This document shows positions 61,638-64,000 of a stretch of 64,000 nucleotides of DNA, piece after piece (the first letter of the stretch is position 1; each line of letters starts with the position of its first letter). This DNA is from CAVQAH01 sp963784195 (GTDB lineage Bacteria > Acidobacteriota > Vicinamibacteria > Vicinamibacterales > 2-12-FULL-66-21): the NCBI GenBank assembly GCA_963784195.1, contig CAWARA010000018.1:434001-498000 (forward strand), given 5' to 3'. The position numbers were made by a program, and so were the translations under genes. The notes under the pieces were generated by a model. It searched no databases. It was not told the origin of the DNA and saw nothing but the letters and a program-made list of their open reading frames with translations.

Positions 61638-64000
61638 ATGACGCTCCTCAACGATATCCGCCTTGCAGTTCGCGGTCTCCTGCGCGTTCCTGCGTTCACC
61701 ACAGCGGCCATCGTGTCGCTCACGCTCGGCATTGCAACCAGTGCCGTCGTTTTTGGTCTCGTCGACGCCGCCCTGCTTCGGCCGCTGCCTTTTGTCGAAT
61801 CCGATCGTCTGATGATGCTCAACATTACACAGACCGGGCCTACCGAGGGTGAGCAGCGCCAGCGGTGGTCCTGGCAGCGGTTTCAGCTGCTTCGAGAGAA
61901 CGTGACCTCGTTCGCAGACATCGCGTCACACTCTAATGTCGTGCTCACGTTGACGGGCGTCGCCGAGCCCGAGCCGGTGCCGGTCGAGATCGTGTCGTCG
62001 CGCTATTTCACGATGCTGCAGGCGCCTCTGGTGATGGGCGTGGACTTCGCGGCGAGCGATGAGGTTCCAGGTGCTCCGCCCTCGGTCATCCTCTCCAACG
62101 ACCTCTGGCGTCGACGATTCAACGCCGCAACGAACGTCACAGGACGCGAGGTGTCGCTCAATGGAACGGTCTTCACCATCTCCGGTGTGGCAGGCCCTGG
62201 TTTCAATGGGCTTTCGGGTCTCGCGCAAGCGTGGATCCCAGTGTCGGCCGCGTCCGCCGTCAGCTATCTCGAGTATCTGACCACCAATCAGAATTTCATT
62301 TCGGTCACCGGCAGGCTGCGGCCGGACGTCAGCGCAGACGTTGCGCGGGCGGAGGTGCGTTCGACGGGCGAACGGATTCACGCTGTTCTTCCAAGCGAGG
62401 CCGACACAGCCGACGATCGATTTGCCGCGACGGTGATGCCGATCAACGAGGCACGTATCGATCTTGTGACGCGCCGGGGACTCATGATGCTCGCCGGCGC
62501 GGTGATCGTGCTGCTGCTCATCGCGTGTGCGAACGTAGCGAGCCTGCTCCTCGGCCGCGGCGTGGTACGCCGGCACGAGATCGCGATTCGGCAGGCTATC
62601 GGCGCCGGCCGCGCTCGGATCGTGCGTCAGCTGCTCGTCGAGAGCACAGTGTTGGCTGGTGTCTCGAGCTTCTTCGCACTCATCGTCGCCGCCTGGAGCT
62701 TGAGCGCGGTTCGCATACCCGCCACGCTGGCGCGCGGCCGCAACTTCTTCGGCGCACTTGGAGAGTTCGCGACACCCACCCTGGACTGGCGGGTCATCTC
62801 TTTCGTCGTGCTCGTCGGCGCGCTGACGACGTTCATCTTCGGGTTGGTGCCGGCGTTGCGGACGACGCGCGCAGACATTTCGAGCGATTTGAGGAGCGGG
62901 GCCTACGGCCTTGGCGGATCGGCATCCGCGGGATTGCGCGAGGCGATCGTCGCCCTCGAACTGGGTCTGGCCGTTGTGCTGGTGGTGGGATGCGGACTCT
63001 TGCTGGCCAGCTATTCGCGGCTCGTCACCACGCCTCTCGGTTTCGAGCCGGATCGTATCCTGACGTTCATGATCCGGCCGCCGGAAGTCCGCTTTCCACC
63101 AGCGGCCGCGCCAGCGCTCATCGACCGCGTGCTTGAAGAGATCTCGCGCGTTCCGGGTGTTGACGCGGTCACGGCTGACGGGTGCGCGCCGCTCACCATG
63201 CAGTGCGCGACTGGCGCAATGCACATGGTCGGCCGCCCGCTCGCGGCTGGCGTCGAAGCGCCTGTCGTGTCGCGACACTATGTGGCGCCGGCACACTTTC
63301 GGGTGCTTGGTGCGCCGATCCTCAGGGGACGCGCCATCGAACCCGGCGACCGTGCCGGACGGCCCAATGTCGTGGTGATCAATGAGGAAGCTGCCCGGCG
63401 GTTCTGGCCGAATGCAGACCCGATCGGGCAGCGTGTCTGGTTCGAGGGCGCTCCGGCGATCGGCAGTCCGGACGACAGTGCGGAGATCGTCGGGGTCGCA
63501 CGCGACGTGGCCTACCGCCCGCTCGACGAAGAGCCCGTTCAACCGGGGTTCTTCACGCCATACGCCCAGTTCACCTATGCGACTCGCATGGTCCTGGTCC
63601 GTGCGCAAGGCGACCCGCGTGCGCTGGTAGGAGCGGTCGCAACGGCTGTCCGCCGGGCCGATCCCGATCTGGCGCTGTTCGACGTGCAGACGATGAACGA
63701 GCGCGCGCGGTTGTCCTGGTCCAAGCAAAGCGCGCAGACGACGCTCCTCCTGGTGATTGCCGGCATCGCGCTGACCCTCGCGGCGACTGGCGTGTATGCC
63801 GTCACCGCCTTCTTCGTCGCCAGCGCCCGCCGGGAGATCGGCGTGCGGATCGCCCTCGGCGCGTCCGCCGCGCGGATTGCGCGTCATTCGCTGGCGCGGA
63901 CGGCGCGTCTCGGCGCCGTCGGCGGCCTGGCGGGGATGCTGGGCGGAATCCTCACGAGCCAGGTGCTCCGCGCAATGCTCTATGACACGAGCCCGCTCGA
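61638..64000 (+). CDS. FtsX/MacB-type ABC transporter permease (acidobacterial orphan permease type), cut by the window end
   Basis: The frame is open from ATG 61638 to the end of the window (787 complete codons). It begins MTLLNDIRLAVRGLLRVPAF, then a first helix FTTAAIVSLTLGIATSAVVF, a MacB periplasmic core domain (about residues 50-260), and FtsX helices (MLAGAVIVLLLIACANVASL; FFALIVAAWSLSAVR). A second copy of the unit follows (LREAIVALELGLAVVLVVGC; VVVINEEAARRFWPNADPIG; LLLVIAGIALTLAATGVYAV). This duplicated arrangement without an ATPase is the orphan permease (ADOP) class that is expanded in Acidobacteriota. Its job is unknown. No ATPase gene is in the window. An antisense frame of 654 codons inside it is a shadow. 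Confidence 0.92.
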   Translation, partial: MTLLNDIRLAVRGLLRVPAFTTAAIVSLTLGIATSAVVFGLVDAALLRPLPFVESDRLMMLNITQTGPTEGEQRQRWSWQRFQLLRENVTSFADIASHSNVVLTLTGVAEPEPVPVEIVSSRYFTMLQAPLVMGVDFAASDEVPGAPPSVILSNDLWRRRFNAATNVTGREVSLNGTVFTISGVAGPGFNGLSGLAQAWIPVSAASAVSYLEYLTTNQNFISVTGRLRPDVSADVARAEVRSTGERIHAVLPSEADTADDRFAATVMPINEARIDLVTRRGLMMLAGAVIVLLLIACANVASLLLGRGVVRRHEIAIRQAIGAGRARIVRQLLVESTVLAGVSSFFALIVAAWSLSAVRIPATLARGRNFFGALGEFATPTLDWRVISFVVLVGALTTFIFGLVPALRTTRADISSDLRSGAYGLGGSASAGLREAIVALELGLAVVLVVGCGLLLASYSRLVTTPLGFEPDRILTFMIRPPEVRFPPAAAPALIDRVLEEISRVPGVDAVTADGCAPLTMQCATGAMHMVGRPLAAGVEAPVVSRHYVAPAHFRVLGAPILRGRAIEPGDRAGRPNVVVINEEAARRFWPNADPIGQRVWFEGAPAIGSPDDSAEIVGVARDVAYRPLDEEPVQPGFFTPYAQFTYATRMVLVRAQGDPRALVGAVATAVRRADPDLALFDVQTMNERARLSWSKQSAQTTLLLVIAGIALTLAATGVYAVTAFFVASARREIGVRIALGASAARIARHSLARTARLGAVGGLAGMLGGILTSQVLRAMLYDTSPL

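Noticed and set aside
61926..63887. A long open frame on the minus strand (653 codons)
   Set aside because: It is antisense to the FtsX permease, whose plus frame has clear membrane helices and family motifs. The antisense text is rich in Arg, His, Asp and has no family features.

Overview
The window is GC-rich, gene-dense chromosomal DNA with the profile of an Acidobacteriota genome, most likely class Vicinamibacteria (inferred from gene content; no rRNA is present). Markers are an ECF sigma factor overlapping a Pkn-type Ser/Thr kinase, a second kinase with a TolB/PD40-like C-terminus, a BlaI/M56-peptidase pair, a TonB receptor with a carboxypeptidase-regulatory N-terminus, a BNR/VPS10-like secreted protein, an S9 peptidase, a duplicated-type FtsX permease, and a two-heme-motif cytochrome with TPRs. 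I saw no tRNA, rRNA, CRISPR array, insertion sequence or phage gene.

Layout. 0-5.5 kb: small membrane protein, methyltransferase, cytochrome c, then a tight pair of carboxylate/amino-acid transporters. 5.5-8.1 kb: two overlapping CNNM/CorC-type membrane proteins. 8.3-12.4 kb: operon blaI / M56 peptidase fused to HEAT repeats / two further exported HEAT proteins. 12.5-15.2 kb: mscL, a zinc alcohol dehydrogenase with a coupled 39-codon ORF, and an exported beta-propeller. 15.3-19 kb: ECF sigma factor, Ser/Thr kinase with an unfamiliar extracytoplasmic domain, and an exported amidohydrolase. 19-23.2 kb: a symporter fused to a solute-binding domain and an MscS-type channel, both broken by many single-base frameshifts. 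23.2-31.3 kb: pentose-phosphate operon tkt, tal-pgi fusion (frameshifted), gnd, zwf, histidine phosphatase. 31.4-33.8 kb: cytochrome bd oxidase. 34-38.5 kb: outer-membrane protein, MltF-like transglycosylase, DUF202 protein with a coupled 38-aa ORF, DcaP-like porin. 38.6-45.9 kb: Mpo1-like protein, AraC regulator, VOC protein, secreted protein, PD40 kinase, S9 peptidase. 46-48.9 kb: three-gene unit with an ECF sigma factor, a YCII protein, a methyltransferase. 49-58.7 kb: TonB receptor (frameshifted), sulfatase-like TPR lipoprotein, BNR protein, M23 peptidase (frameshifted). 58.8-64 kb: SulP transporter, secreted protein, cold-shock protein, start of an FtsX permease.

Two properties cut across the window. 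First, the gaps between genes, mostly at gene 3' ends, repeatedly hold degenerate 7-nt-period repeats, several forming long hairpins that share the core CCGTGGTTCGT; this looks like a REP-like family. Second, frameshifts are strongly clustered: several conserved genes can be read only by switching frame many times, while their neighbours are intact. Local consensus errors are the simplest explanation, though decay cannot be excluded for the MscS gene.

The most system-like unit is blaI, M56-HEAT, HEAT, HEAT: a membrane protease/repressor pair in which HEAT repeats replace the usual penicillin-binding sensor and two exported HEAT proteins follow.
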